Source: Acinetobacter rongchengensis
Lineage (GTDB): Bacteria > Pseudomonadota > Gammaproteobacteria > Pseudomonadales > Moraxellaceae
Reading direction: 5' to 3'
Length of the DNA: 64,000 nt
NCBI RefSeq assembly: GCF_003611475.1
Contig: NZ_RAXT01000008.1
Location: forward strand, 1 to 64,000
Under the pieces are notes generated by a model. It worked only from the letters and a program-made list of their open reading frames with translations. It was not told the DNA's origin and ran no database searches. This document shows positions 37,260 to 48,414 of the stretch, piece after piece. Within the stretch, counting starts at the first letter, position 1. Every line of letters starts with the position of its first letter. A program made the translations under genes and the position numbers.

Positions 37260-38355
37260 TTATAGGCCTTGTTTTAAGCTTGCTTCAATAAACTTATCTA
37301 AGTCACCGTCCAATACAGCACCTGTATTTGAACTTTCTACACTGGTACGTAAGTCTTTGATGCGAGAGTCATCCAAAACATATGAGCGAATTTGACTGCC
37401 CCAACCAATATCAGACTTACTGTCTTCAAGTGCTTTGGCCGCATCATTACGTTTTTGCATTTCTAATTCATAGAGTTTTGCACGTAACTGCTTCCAAGCA
37501 TGGTCACGGTTCGCATGTTGTGAACGCTGGTTCTGACAAGCCACCACAATACCTGTTGGTGCATGCGTTAAACGCACTGCTGAATCGGTTTTGTTGATGT
37601 GCTGACCACCTGCACCAGATGCACGATAAGTATCGGTACGTACATCCGCAGGATTGATATCAATTTCAATGTTGTCATCTACTTCTGGTGAAACAAATAC
37701 AGCAGAGAAAGAGGTATGACGGCGGTTACCTGAGTCAAATGGTGACTTACGAACAAGGCGATGTACACCTGATTCTGTACGTAACCAACCATAAGCATAC
37801 TCACCTTCTACACGAATGGTCGCAGATTTAATGCCTGCGACATCACCATCTGACTCTTCCATCAATTCAGCTTTGAAACCATGACGTTCAATCCAGCGCA
37901 TATACATACGCAGCAACATTGAAGCCCAATCTTGTGCTTCTGTACCACCTGAACCGGCTTGAATTTCGACATAGCATGGGTTGGGATCCATCGGGTTACT
38001 AAACATACGACGGAATTCAAGTTTTGCTAATTCTTCTTCACTTGAATCAAGTTCAGCTTGTACATCTGCGAGCAAACTTTCATCATCAGCTTCAACTGCC
38101 AAATCAAGCATTGCTTTGGCATCTTCAAGTTGATTGGCTAAGCCTTCTAAAACATTGATCACATTTTCAAGCTCGCCCTTTTCTTTTGCCATTGCCTGTG
38201 CACGACTTTGGTCATTCCAAATGGCAGGGTCTTCTAACTCGCGGAGAACCTCTTCTAAACGCTCTTTCTTCAGATCGTAGTCAAAGATACCCCCGTAGTG
38301 TTAGACCACGGTCATTTAAGTCTTTTAGCTGGTTTAAATAAGGATTAATTTCCAC
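37260..38355 (-). CDS. prfB: Peptide chain release factor 2, with +1 programmed frameshift
   Basis: Reads from GTG at 38355 through 24 codons to CTT (38286-38284), meets TGA (38283-38281), shifts +1 by skipping T38283 and continues with GAC to 37260, giving 364 residues, the usual RF2 length. The shift site has the classic elements: GGGGG just upstream as internal Shine-Dalgarno, then TATCTTTGAC. The start encodes [13 protein letters not shown], as in other RF2 proteins. The SPF stop-codon recognition motif (RKSPFDSG) and catalytic GGQ ([15 protein letters not shown]) are intact. RF2 releases peptides at UGA and UAA; low RF2 increases the shift, so synthesis is self-regulated. A plain gene finder would miss the first 24 codons. 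Confidence 0.97.
38281..38292 (-). promoter_or_regulatory. prfB programmed +1 frameshift site
   Basis: Reverse strand GGGTATCTTTGA: internal Shine-Dalgarno, slippery CTT, in-frame TGA followed by C. Confidence 0.95.
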
Positions 38356-38540
38356 GAGTTTTAATCTCACATTTGACGTCTTTTAATTCGGCAATATTCT
38401 ACCACAGTGCAGAAAAAGTTGAGATATTGCATTTTTATTTAACAAAACATTTGACCGAACTGTATTTTTTGTGAACAATAGCACATTATTTAGAAAAAAT
38501 ATTAAACAATAGACAACAACAACCCTTCCAAGAGGATTCT

Positions 38541-39398
38541 ATGAAACGTTCTTTTCTTGCCTTGCTTTTAACAGCAATGACCAGTTCTAGTTTTGCCTAC
38601 ATTGCACAAATTGATGCAGGCTATACTTATACAAATCACGATGATGACTATACCGATTCTGACAACCGACTTAATTTACTCGGTACATTTTATTTCGAGC
38701 CCGTACCATCCAGTAAAGGGCCTTTAAATGAAGGGGCTTTTTTAAACCATGCCAGCAATGTTTATGGGGCATACGATTACACACAGCTTAAAAGTGATCG
38801 TTACAGCATCACAGACCAAACGGGATTGACCGGAACTCAAAAAGATGAGTTTCAAAATCATAATTTTGTCGTCGGTGTAGAATATTTTTATCAGCAATTC
38901 TATTTCAATGCTGACATTGGAATGAATCATGAAAAATATCAACAGAAAGAGCAATTCTCTTATGGCTCTGACTACAATAAAGATGAATATGATCGTACCA
39001 ATTATCGTGCTTTAGTCGGCTACATGCCGATGAGCAATTTATTGATTGCTGCTGGTGTAGACGGTTATAACGGCGATGATGAAGACGATGAAGATAATGC
39101 TGTTGCACTGAAAGCGAAATACGTCTTCCCAGTGGGTAATGCTGACCAATATATCAATCTCGAAGCTGATGGTGCATTTGGTGATGAAGATAATATCACT
39201 GTAGGCGGAGATTACTATTTCAATAAAGCTTTTAGCTTGGGTGCGGCTTATAACTTTGAAGACAATGGCGATGACGATATCGATTATTTTTCAATTCGTA
39301 GCAAATATTTCTTAAACGACATGTTTGCAGTCGGTGGTGCTGTTGGTTTTGGCGACGATGTACAAGCATTTAATGTCAATGGAACATTACGTTTCTAA
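38541..39398 (+). CDS. Omp33-like putative porin, Asp-rich paralogue
   Basis: 285 residues. Signal peptide MKRSFLALLLTAMTSSSFA, then a beta-barrel sequence ending in Phe (LRF). It shares with omp33-36 the segment LGTFYFEPVPSSKGPLNEGAFLNHASN, so it is a paralogue. Unusual for its Asp/Glu runs (HDDDYTDSDN, NGDDEDDEDNA, NGDDDID), probably surface loops; these could bind cations or shape selectivity. AAGAGGA precedes the ATG. Its terminator separates it from the next paralogue 320 bases downstream. Channel function is inferred. Confidence 0.82.
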   Translation: MKRSFLALLLTAMTSSSFAYIAQIDAGYTYTNHDDDYTDSDNRLNLLGTFYFEPVPSSKGPLNEGAFLNHASNVYGAYDYTQLKSDRYSITDQTGLTGTQKDEFQNHNFVVGVEYFYQQFYFNADIGMNHEKYQQKEQFSYGSDYNKDEYDRTNYRALVGYMPMSNLLIAAGVDGYNGDDEDDEDNAVALKAKYVFPVGNADQYINLEADGAFGDEDNITVGGDYYFNKAFSLGAAYNFEDNGDDDIDYFSIRSKYFLNDMFAVGGAVGFGDDVQAFNVNGTLRF

Positions 39399-39427
39399 TT
39401 TTTTGACACTTAAATAGCATAACTTCT

Positions 39428-39458
39428 AAAAAGGTATTTTCTTAAAAATACCTTTTTT
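39428..39458 (+). terminator. Terminator after the Asp-rich porin gene
   Basis: AAAAAGGTATTTT / AAAATACCTTTTTT with CTTA loop. Confidence 0.85.
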
Positions 39459-39719
39459 ATTACAAAATATATTTATTATTCACTTAACTACTATCATTCT
39501 CCACACTATCTACACAGTTTTAATAAAATTAAACATAGATTATTTTTAATATTTATCAACAAGTTAATTATAAAAAATTACATAAACCTCTAATAATTAC
39601 AATTCTGTTACGTTGCTAATGTTGACGAGTTTTTTATTCAAACTAGACTCAAGATGTAACAAAAGATTTAAAAAACTTTTTAGCCTAATCATTTCCAAAT
39701 CCAAATGGGGGAAGAATCC

Positions 39720-40490
39720 ATGAAAAAGTTAGCAATTGCATCAGCACTTCTATCTACTATCGCAATGACAGGTACTGCAGCACATGCCTATCAAGCAGAA
39801 GTGGGCGGTTCTTATACCTATGCTGATTGGGACGATTATGACGCAACCCATAATTTCGGTGTAGATGGCACTTATTACTTTAACCCTGTTCAAATTCGTA
39901 ATTCACCACTGAATGAAGCCGCTTTCCTTGATCGTGCCAGTAATGTAAAAGCCAATGTGGAATATGCAGATAACGATGGCATCAAAGATACACAATATGG
40001 TGCAGGTCTTGAATACTATATCCCTAACAGTGATTTTTACGTGAGTGGTCGTGTAGCCCGTAACGAGCTCGAAGTGGATAACACCTCTGTCGATGCTAAA
40101 GTTACAACATACGGCGCAGAAGTCGGTTATTTACCGGCGCCAGGCTTATTACTTGCTTTAGGTGTCACAGGTTATGATGAAAAAGATGGTGATGATGGCG
40201 CAGACCCAACAGTACGTGCCAAATATGTAACCAAAGTCGGTCAATACGATGCCAACTTTGAAGCTTATGGCGCTTTCGGTGATTTAGATGAATACAAAGT
40301 ACGTACAGACTTGTATTTAGATAAAACTTTAAGTGTTGGTGCAGATTACTATAACAACGATTTAACTGAACGTGATGAATTTGGTATTTCTGCGAAGAAA
40401 TTCTTCAATCAACAAGTCAGCCTTGAAGGTCGTGTTGGTTTCGGTGATGACTACAACACTTATGGTGTACGTGCTGGTTATCGCTTCTAA
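39720..40490 (+). CDS. Omp33-like putative porin, second tandem paralogue
   Basis: 256 residues from the ATG at 39720; an upstream in-frame ATG (39705) would place the GGGGGAAGA ribosome-binding site inside the gene. Signal peptide MKKLAIASALLSTIAMTGTAAHA, then YQAEVGGSYTYAD and the family segment GTYYFNPVQIRNSPLNEAAFLDRASN, ending in GYRF. Beta-barrel outer-membrane protein, smaller than omp33-36. It lies in tandem with the paralogue at 38541 but has its own 230-base upstream region, so is probably separately expressed. Confidence 0.82.
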   Translation: MKKLAIASALLSTIAMTGTAAHAYQAEVGGSYTYADWDDYDATHNFGVDGTYYFNPVQIRNSPLNEAAFLDRASNVKANVEYADNDGIKDTQYGAGLEYYIPNSDFYVSGRVARNELEVDNTSVDAKVTTYGAEVGYLPAPGLLLALGVTGYDEKDGDDGADPTVRAKYVTKVGQYDANFEAYGAFGDLDEYKVRTDLYLDKTLSVGADYYNNDLTERDEFGISAKKFFNQQVSLEGRVGFGDDYNTYGVRAGYRF

Positions 40491-40503
40491 TTCACAAAGT
40501 TCT

Positions 40504-40532
40504 AAAAAACCGCTCAATCTGAGCGGTTTTTT
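40504..40532. terminator. Bidirectional terminator, porin / recJ
   Basis: AACCGCTCA (40508-40516) / TGAGCGGTT (40520-40528) flanked by A-run and T-run; between convergent genes. Confidence 0.9.
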
Positions 40533-40560
40533 ATTCAATTTCGTTATTTATCATTCATTG

Positions 40561-42264
40561 TTAATGCTCTAAATGCAGCATCCTTAATTGCAAACTCACA
40601 TTACCATTAAACTGATTTTTATCTAACTCATAAACAATACGAACAGTCTTTTGCATAGGATCAAAATTAAATTTATTCAATGCATTAAAAGCAATCGCAT
40701 CCACAGATTGACCATTCTCCAAAGCCAATTTTAATTTGAGATGTACCTCTTTTAGCCAACGATAATCCAAGATTTGAAATTGCCCTTCAAACACAGGCGA
40801 AGGAAATTTTTGTCCCCACGGTCCTAAAGCTTCAATAGTATCAACCGTTTGAATTTGAAATGCCTGACTCGGTAATTCACCATCTGTCCATAAAGTGGCT
40901 TGAAACAATTCATCTTCCGATTGTGCAATCAGTTGAGTAAATATCTGTTTAAATTCCTCAAAATGTTGTTTTTGAATGGTTAAACCTGCTGCAGCTGCAT
41001 GCCCACCAAAATGACTAACCAAATGCGGATACTGCTCAGCAACTTTTTCAATACTGTCTCGAATATGAATCCCATCGATTGAACGCGCTGAACCTTTGAT
41101 ATGAATACCGTCTTTGTCTGCTGCAAAGATAATACTTGGACGGTGAAACTGTTCCTTTAATCGTCCTGCGACAATCCCAATCACGCCTTGATGCCAATGT
41201 TCTTCAAACATCACCAATGCAGCAGGCAAATTGTCCTGATCAAGTTGCAATCCCTCAAGTGCAAGCAATGCCTCTTGTTTCATTTGAGATTCAACTTGAC
41301 GACGCTCTAGATTCAAATCATTCAACTGTCGAGCCAGCGCATAAGCCGTTTGCATATCTGCCGCCAAAAGACATTCGATTCCAATATCCATGGTTTCCAT
41401 ACGCCCAGCAGCATTGATCCGAGGGCCTAATACAAAACCTAAATCAGAAGCTTTCAGTTCTGCTGGATCACGCCCTGCTATGTCCAATAATGCACTAATC
41501 CCTGCACGGCATTGGTTCTGCTGAATACGTTTCACTCCCGCATCAACCAAAATCCGATTGTTATAATCTAGACTCGCAACATCGGCATAGGTTCCTAATG
41601 CCACCAAATCTAAATACTGTGGCATTTTTGCAGTCAATTTCCCTAATTTACCACGATGGCTACTTAAGTTTGCCAGTACATAAAAAGCAACCCCAACACC
41701 TGCCAAAGCTTTACTTGGAAATGTACAACCTAATTGATTTGGGTTGACTACAGCTTCGGCTTTGGGCGTTTCTTTAGTGGTTAAATGATGATCAGTAATA
41801 ATCACTTGTATGCCATGCGCTTGAGCTTGCTCAACACCTGCATGGCTGGAAATACCATTATCCACAGTAATCAGTAAATCTGGTTGATAACGCTCAAAGG
41901 CTAAATCTGCAATTTTGAGAGTTAAGCCATAACCATACTTAAAACGATCGGGTACTAAATAGTGTACATTGGCACCCATCTCTCGCAGCGCCAAAATCAT
42001 CAGTGAAGTACTGGTTGCACCATCTGCATCATAATCCCCAACAATGACGATTTTTTTATGTTCATCAATCGCTTGGTCAATGATTTGGATGGCTTGATCC
42101 AAACCTTTCATTTTTGGTGCAAGTAAATATTTTAATTTTAAATCAAGCTCTTGCTCAGATTGCACACCACGACGTGCCAAAATTTCAGCAATAAAGGGAG
42201 ACACGCCCTGAAACTGTTCAGGGCGTGTTAGAAATGGTCTTTGTTTGATTTGAATATTTTGCAT
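40561..42264 (-). CDS. recJ: Single-stranded-DNA-specific 5'-3' exonuclease RecJ
   Basis: 567 residues. DHH-family phosphoesterase: VGDYDADGATS (motif I), TVDNGISS, ITDHHLTT (DHH motif III) and the DHHA1-type SHFGGHAAAAGLTI are all present, followed by the OB-type C-terminal domain. It degrades 5' single strands in RecF-pathway recombination, mismatch and base-excision repair. Its ATG directly follows the pdxH stop (TAAATG), so it is translationally coupled, last gene of glmM-pdxH-recJ. Confidence 0.96.
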   Translation of the reverse strand: MQNIQIKQRPFLTRPEQFQGVSPFIAEILARRGVQSEQELDLKLKYLLAPKMKGLDQAIQIIDQAIDEHKKIVIVGDYDADGATSTSLMILALREMGANVHYLVPDRFKYGYGLTLKIADLAFERYQPDLLITVDNGISSHAGVEQAQAHGIQVIITDHHLTTKETPKAEAVVNPNQLGCTFPSKALAGVGVAFYVLANLSSHRGKLGKLTAKMPQYLDLVALGTYADVASLDYNNRILVDAGVKRIQQNQCRAGISALLDIAGRDPAELKASDLGFVLGPRINAAGRMETMDIGIECLLAADMQTAYALARQLNDLNLERRQVESQMKQEALLALEGLQLDQDNLPAALVMFEEHWHQGVIGIVAGRLKEQFHRPSIIFAADKDGIHIKGSARSIDGIHIRDSIEKVAEQYPHLVSHFGGHAAAAGLTIQKQHFEEFKQIFTQLIAQSEDELFQATLWTDGELPSQAFQIQTVDTIEALGPWGQKFPSPVFEGQFQILDYRWLKEVHLKLKLALENGQSVDAIAFNALNKFNFDPMQKTVRIVYELDKNQFNGNVSLQLRMLHLEH

Positions 42265-42921
42265 TTATGGCATCAGGCGTTGCAGTTTCCACACATGGTC
42301 AACACGTTCATAACTCAAACGGTCATGTAAGCGATTTGGACGTCCTTGCCAAAACTCATAGTAATCTGGTTCTAAACGATAGCCACCCCAAAACTCAGGC
42401 TTAGCTAATTCTTGCTGCTCATCCACTTGATCATGCAGTGCTTGAAAGCGTTGTTGCAACAACTCACGGCTTTCAATTACGCCACTTTGTGGTGTACTGA
42501 TATGTGCCGCAATTTGGCTGTCACGCGGTCGTTTATGATAATAATCTATTGATTCTTCATCAGAAATTTTCACTACATGTCCAGCAACACGGATTTGACG
42601 CTCAAGCTCAGGCCAATAGAACAATAATTCGGCATAAGGGTTTTCAGCTAAATCTAAACCCTTTTGGCTGTCATAATTGGTATAAAAATCATAACCTGCT
42701 TCTGTTGCTCCACGTAATAGAACCGTGCGTACATGCGGACGACCTTGTGCATTTGCTGTCGCCAATGACATGGCATAAGGTTCATGTAACTTTGCTTCTA
42801 AAGCCAGATTGAACCAATTGAGAAATTGCTCATGTGGCTGTGCATCCACCTGTTCCTCATGCAGTTCACCCTTTTGATAAGTCAGTCTTAACTCACTCAA
42901 ATCTTTAATCACATCGTTCAT
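42265..42921 (-). CDS. pdxH: Pyridoxamine 5'-phosphate oxidase
   Basis: 218 residues, standard length. FMN enzyme forming pyridoxal 5'-phosphate. The N-terminal DLSELRLTYQKGEL, the PHVRTVLLRG strand, YDFYTNYDSQKG and the C-terminal FWQGRPNRLHDRLSY are family signatures that contact FMN and substrate. 21 bases downstream of glmM and abutting recJ; the three genes form one operon without an obvious functional link. Confidence 0.96.
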   Translation of the reverse strand: MNDVIKDLSELRLTYQKGELHEEQVDAQPHEQFLNWFNLALEAKLHEPYAMSLATANAQGRPHVRTVLLRGATEAGYDFYTNYDSQKGLDLAENPYAELLFYWPELERQIRVAGHVVKISDEESIDYYHKRPRDSQIAAHISTPQSGVIESRELLQQRFQALHDQVDEQQELAKPEFWGGYRLEPDYYEFWQGRPNRLHDRLSYERVDHVWKLQRLMP

Positions 42922-42942
42922 AAACCTTACCTTTTTTAAAGA

Positions 42943-44277
42943 CTAAGCATTGGCATGCTGGCGTACAGAATCTGCTAAATGATTTGCGAATCCAGTGACT
43001 TCTTGCAGATTATCACCTTCAACCATAACACGAATCACTGGCTCTGTACCTGATTTACGAATCAGGATACGACCACGACCTTTGAGTTTTTCTTCAACCT
43101 GATTAAATTCACTCACCAACGCAGGAATTGCAAATGGGTCAATCATCTGTTCAAGTCGAACATTGACCAATACATTTGGAAAAACTTTAAAATCTGCAAC
43201 CAATTCATCTAAAGACTTATTTTGCTCAACCATTACGGTCAACACTTGTAATGCTGCAATAATCGCATCACCTGTCGTGCTCTTGTCTAAAGTCAAGATA
43301 TGCCCAGATGGCTCACCACCCACTGCCCAATTATTTTCTTCCAAATTCTGAAGCACATAACGATCGCCTACATTGGCACGTACAAAAGGCACACCCGCCT
43401 TTTCCAGTGCCAATTCAAGCGCCATATTACTCATCACTGTGCCCACAATTCCTGTTGGCTTAGCGCTTGCCTGAGTCGCAAGAATATAAAGAATATGATC
43501 ACCATCGACCAACTTACCATAACGGTCAACCAAAACCACACGGTCAGCATCGCCATCAAAAGCAATACCAAGGTCAGCTTGATGTTCAACCACGGCTTTT
43601 TGTAAGCATTCAGGATGAGTCGAACCACAATCTTTATTGATATTTAAACCATCGGGCTCATTGTAAAGTGCGATGACTTTTGCCCCCAATTCACGGAATA
43701 CGGCAGGTCCTACGCTATACGCTGCACCATTCGCACAATCCACCACAATTTTTAAATGACGTAAATTATAATGGTATGGGAATGTCGATTTACAGAATTC
43801 GATATAACGACCATTGGCATCTTTAACACGTACACTCTTACCTAAGTTTGCGTTATCTTCAATCACGATTTCTTTTTCAAGTTCTTTATTAATCGCTTCT
43901 TGAATTAAATCAGGTAGTTTTTTTCCCTCATCTGAAAAGAATTTAATACCATTATCAAAATATGGGTTGTGCGATGCTGAAATCACAATACCCAAGTTGG
44001 CATGCAATGCACGAGTTAAATGTGCGATTGCAGGTGTAGGCAAAGGTCCTAACAGATGTACATAGACACCCGCGGCATTTAAGCCTGCTTGTAAAGCTGC
44101 TTCTAAGATATATCCCGATAGTCGCGTATCTTTACCCAAAACCACAATCGGCTTAGATTTTGGGCTAATTTGTTTTAATACTTTTCCTGCAGCAAAGCCT
44201 AATTTAAGTGCAAATTCAGGGGTAATTGGGAGCTGTCCAAATTGTCCACGAATACCATCTGTTCCAAAATAACTCAT
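42943..44277 (-). CDS. glmM: Phosphoglucosamine mutase
   Basis: 444 residues. Converts glucosamine 6-phosphate to glucosamine 1-phosphate for UDP-GlcNAc, hence peptidoglycan and lipid A. The phosphoserine loop [16 protein letters not shown], the metal-binding DGDADR and the substrate loop GGEPSGHIL are present. First gene of glmM-pdxH-recJ. Confidence 0.97.
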   Translation of the reverse strand: MSYFGTDGIRGQFGQLPITPEFALKLGFAAGKVLKQISPKSKPIVVLGKDTRLSGYILEAALQAGLNAAGVYVHLLGPLPTPAIAHLTRALHANLGIVISASHNPYFDNGIKFFSDEGKKLPDLIQEAINKELEKEIVIEDNANLGKSVRVKDANGRYIEFCKSTFPYHYNLRHLKIVVDCANGAAYSVGPAVFRELGAKVIALYNEPDGLNINKDCGSTHPECLQKAVVEHQADLGIAFDGDADRVVLVDRYGKLVDGDHILYILATQASAKPTGIVGTVMSNMALELALEKAGVPFVRANVGDRYVLQNLEENNWAVGGEPSGHILTLDKSTTGDAIIAALQVLTVMVEQNKSLDELVADFKVFPNVLVNVRLEQMIDPFAIPALVSEFNQVEEKLKGRGRILIRKSGTEPVIRVMVEGDNLQEVTGFANHLADSVRQHANA

Positions 44278-44343
44278 TTTTTACCCATTTATTATGTGTT
44301 GTATAACAATCAATTTTTCAATTGCATCACTTTACACCAAAAT

Positions 44344-44374
44344 AAAAAAGCCGTCATAAATTGACGGCTTTTTT
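44344..44374. terminator. Terminator after guaB
   Basis: AAAAAAGCCGTCA / TGACGGCTTTTTT, 5-base loop; T-rich in both directions. Placed to end leftward guaB transcription. Confidence 0.85.
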
Positions 44375-44395
44375 CAATAAAAAAATTACTAAAGA

Positions 44396-45889
<1,494 letters not shown>

Positions 45890-46034
45890 CTATTATAAAC
45901 AAATTTAGAGGTAAATTTCATTTTTATTGTAGAAATAATCGTAAATCATTATACAAAGTTATAAAAACTAAAAAGCGAAAGCTCCCCTCCGCCTTTTAAT
46001 ACTCAATTTATCGTTTTTAAAATCAAACCATGGA

Positions 46035-46436
46035 TTAGCAAACTTGATCAAAATTCTCATTATTACTGGGCTGTATTATGTCTACATCGATCAAAGGAAT
46101 CAGTCCATGTGCATGTCGTGCCTTTGCGCATTGGCTATCACCTGCTTGTACCTCTTTGCATGATGAACTGCGTGATTCATACATACTGCAACTAACCTGT
46201 TGCCCAACAATCCCGTCTAATGCAATACAACGCGGTTGTTGCTGATTGGTGCCTTTCATACAAGAATAAACTGCGGTTAAGGGTTCTACATAGTCAGAAG
46301 GCATGACTTCACCTTCAGCCCAATAAAAGGAAACTCGAAAAAAAGCGCAACATGCACCACAGGTTAAGCACGCATCCTGTGCAGAAATTTGAGACAACAT
46401 TTTTTTAAAATTCTCGAAGTCAAAAGCCTCCTCCAT
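46035..46436 (-). CDS. YkgJ-family cysteine-cluster protein
   Basis: 133 residues. An N-terminal CLTCGACCAFF cluster plus further Cys (SCMKG, SCSMYE, SSCKEV, SQCAKA) define the CxxCxxCC (YkgJ) family, predicted to bind Zn or an Fe-S cluster. Biochemical role not established. It sits just upstream of the di-iron MBL protein on the other side of guaB, without clear operon links (86-base gap to the preceding gene). Confidence 0.85.
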   Translation of the reverse strand: MEEAFDFENFKKMLSQISAQDACLTCGACCAFFRVSFYWAEGEVMPSDYVEPLTAVYSCMKGTNQQQPRCIALDGIVGQQVSCSMYESRSSSCKEVQAGDSQCAKARHAHGLIPLIDVDIIQPSNNENFDQVC

Positions 46437-46522
46437 TTTAACTAAATAGAGGAGATTTGCAGTAGATTTTAGTCGAGTACAATTAAAAAATATGTCGAAT
46501 TTAAAGCAACATTTTATTGCGT

Positions 46523-47320
46523 TTATTCAGGACAAGTGAACACGGATTCATCCATCAAATCGACGCCACATTGTAAATTTTCAATCCAATCCAAAAACTG
46601 ATGAATCATCTCTTTACCCACAAATGGTTTACCATGCTGTGGCACGATCATATCAATATCCATTTGGCGAACCATTTTGACCCATAAGCGAATAATGCGA
46701 TTGCTACACATATAACGCTGATGAAAACCACGCATTGTTGGAATATGCAAAGCAAAATTCTCAATCGGTGTAGAAGCATCATCCACAATCGATGCCCCCA
46801 TATCACCTGAAAATAAGATCTTTGAAATTGGATCGTAGAATTGGAAATTACCCACTGAATGTAAAAAATGAGCAGGAACCACAATAATCCGTGTTTCGCC
46901 TAACGGAATCACCCCGCCTTGGTCAGGCAATTCAATTAATCGCTCTAGCCATCCCCCTTTCATACGATCACTCATAAAAGCGGAGTTTAAATGCGGTAAA
47001 AAACGTGCCCATAATTTTGAGGCAACAACTTTTGCATCTGTATATACCAACCAACGCGGCATAGACGTGATAATGTCAGGATCTTGATGCGACGCCATCA
47101 CATAATCTAAGTTTTGTAGTCGCGTGTATTTATTCAATTCCATCGTCAATGGTACATAGGTTAAATCTCCTCCTGGATCTAAAACTGCTGCACGTTCATT
47201 ATTGAGAATTAAAAATTGATTGGCTTGTACGCCTTCCCCTTTAACTAAACTGGTAAAACTGATGCATTTATGTGTCCCATTATCAAACAATACTTGTGAC
47301 GTGGTACGATCTAAAGCCAT
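46523..47320 (-). CDS. MBL-fold di-iron (FprA/ODP-type) protein
   Basis: 265 residues. Metallo-beta-lactamase fold of the oxygen-binding di-iron kind: SHQDPDI (in place of HxHxDH), VPAHFLHSVGNF, LFSGDMGAS and VPQHGKPF supply the metal ligands. Unlike full FprA flavodiiron proteins it has no flavodoxin domain, so electrons must come from a partner. In related stand-alone proteins, O2 or NO reduction or sensing is assumed. The same strand order with the YkgJ-type gene may be fortuitous. Confidence 0.85.
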   Translation of the reverse strand: MALDRTTSQVLFDNGTHKCISFTSLVKGEGVQANQFLILNNERAAVLDPGGDLTYVPLTMELNKYTRLQNLDYVMASHQDPDIITSMPRWLVYTDAKVVASKLWARFLPHLNSAFMSDRMKGGWLERLIELPDQGGVIPLGETRIIVVPAHFLHSVGNFQFYDPISKILFSGDMGASIVDDASTPIENFALHIPTMRGFHQRYMCSNRIIRLWVKMVRQMDIDMIVPQHGKPFVGKEMIHQFLDWIENLQCGVDLMDESVFTCPE

Positions 47321-47468
47321 AACAAAACCCCAAAAAAATCTTTTAAAATAAATCTTTAATTATTCCCATACAAGATATAAGGTTTTATCCAAACTGACAA
47401 TAAATATACAACCGAAGTTTAGTAATTATTTTCGTGATTTTTAAATAAATTTTTCACTCATTAATAAA

Positions 47469-47490
47469 AAACCCAACAATACGTTGGGTT
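47469..47490 (-). terminator. Terminator of the GDT1-family gene
   Basis: ACCCAAC (47471-47477) / GTTGGGT (47483-47489); read leftward followed by TTTTTTA. Confidence 0.8.
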
Positions 47491-47517
47491 CACTAAAAGT
47501 CAAAATTGAGACTGGTT

Positions 47518-48096
47518 TTATAGAAAATAATGTTGCACCAATGCCGCAACACCGATCAAAAAGAAAATCGCTGCGCCAATTTTGTGAATCAGTGAGATGG
47601 GTAATTTATCTGCCAATTTATTACCAATAAATACCGCAGGTGCATTCACAAGCATAATACCCAATGTCGTACCTACAGTGACCCAACCAACACTGTCAAA
47701 TCGAGCTGCTAAAGCAACGGTAGCAATTTGCGTCTTATCTCCAATTTCAGCAAGAAAGAACAACACAAAGGTTGCCCCAAATACACCATATTTCTGCCAC
47801 TTATTGATACTTTCAGACTCGTCATCTAACTCATCTGGAATCAACATCCAACCTGCCATTGCAATAAAGCCGAGCGAAACGATCCATAATAGAACGGTAG
47901 GGCTGAGAACAGTAGTGATCCATTGCCCTAATATGGCAGATACACCATGATTGACTAAGGTTGCTAATAAAATTGCGAAGAGAATTGGAATAGGTTTTCT
48001 AAATTTTGCAGCTAGAAGCAATGCGAGAAGTTGGGTTTTGTCGCCCATTTCAGATAAGGCAACAACCACTAAAGAGATGAGGAAAGCATTTAACAT
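47518..48096 (-). CDS. GDT1/TMEM165-family (UPF0016) manganese exporter
   Basis: 192 residues, six membrane helices in two homologous halves, each with the family motif E-x-G-D-K-T-Q (SEMGDKTQLLAL at 14-25 and AEIGDKTQIATVAL near 115). The family includes MneA, an Mn2+ exporter in Vibrio, and eukaryotic Ca/Mn transporters. The leader carries a yybP-ykoY Mn2+ riboswitch (48187-48333), which makes Mn export the best-supported role. The start has only a weak ribosome-binding site, consistent with translation controlled by the leader. Confidence 0.93.
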   Translation of the reverse strand: MLNAFLISLVVVALSEMGDKTQLLALLLAAKFRKPIPILFAILLATLVNHGVSAILGQWITTVLSPTVLLWIVSLGFIAMAGWMLIPDELDDESESINKWQKYGVFGATFVLFFLAEIGDKTQIATVALAARFDSVGWVTVGTTLGIMLVNAPAVFIGNKLADKLPISLIHKIGAAIFFLIGVAALVQHYFL

Positions 48097-48186
48097 ATCT
48101 TAGTCTCTGGCTAGCAATATTTACCGATGACTTACCCCTCCCGCTAGCCTTATGGATAGTCACCTATCCGATGTGGAGTGATAAAT
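48097..48186 (-). promoter_or_regulatory. Expression platform between riboswitch and GDT1-family start
   Basis: Two hairpins on the reverse strand: GGATAG-GTGA-CTATCC (48154-48169) and a longer GGCTAGC / GCTAGCC stem (48111-48117 and 48143-48149) ending 14 bases before the ATG. No T-run follows, so control of translation rather than termination is suggested. Confidence 0.55.
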
Positions 48187-48333
48187 CAAAGGTCTTGCCA
48201 ACAAAAAATAACTGACTAAGTAAATCAGCTAAATTGGTTCTTTGCTATGATGGCCATGTTCTGTTGAACAATTATGTTGACCATCACCTATTCACTTATC
48301 CAAAGATTGTAAATAGCGGCTACTCCCCAATGA
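48187..48333 (-). ncRNA. yybP-ykoY manganese riboswitch
   Basis: On the reverse strand the 5' conserved TTGGGGAGTAGCC (plus 48318-48330), an internal GGTCAACATAATT segment within a GATGG / CCATC helix (48249-48285) that has a GTTC / GAAC hairpin inside, and the 3' conserved GGCAAGACCTTTG (48187-48199) occur in the right order. These are the invariant parts of the yybP-ykoY class, which binds Mn2+ and turns on Mn exporter genes. It lies directly upstream of the GDT1-family gene, a typical client. Confidence 0.88.
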
Positions 48334-48414
48334 AGTGCTTCTAGTTTACAATGCATTGAAACTTTTTTCACCTTTTTATCAAAAAAATCATTCTAACTTT
48401 ATAACTATGTGTCT

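Noticed and set aside
37260-38192. prfB as a truncated gene starting at the internal ATG
   Set aside because: The upstream sequence encodes the missing N-terminus and the TGA sits in the standard programmed frameshift signal.
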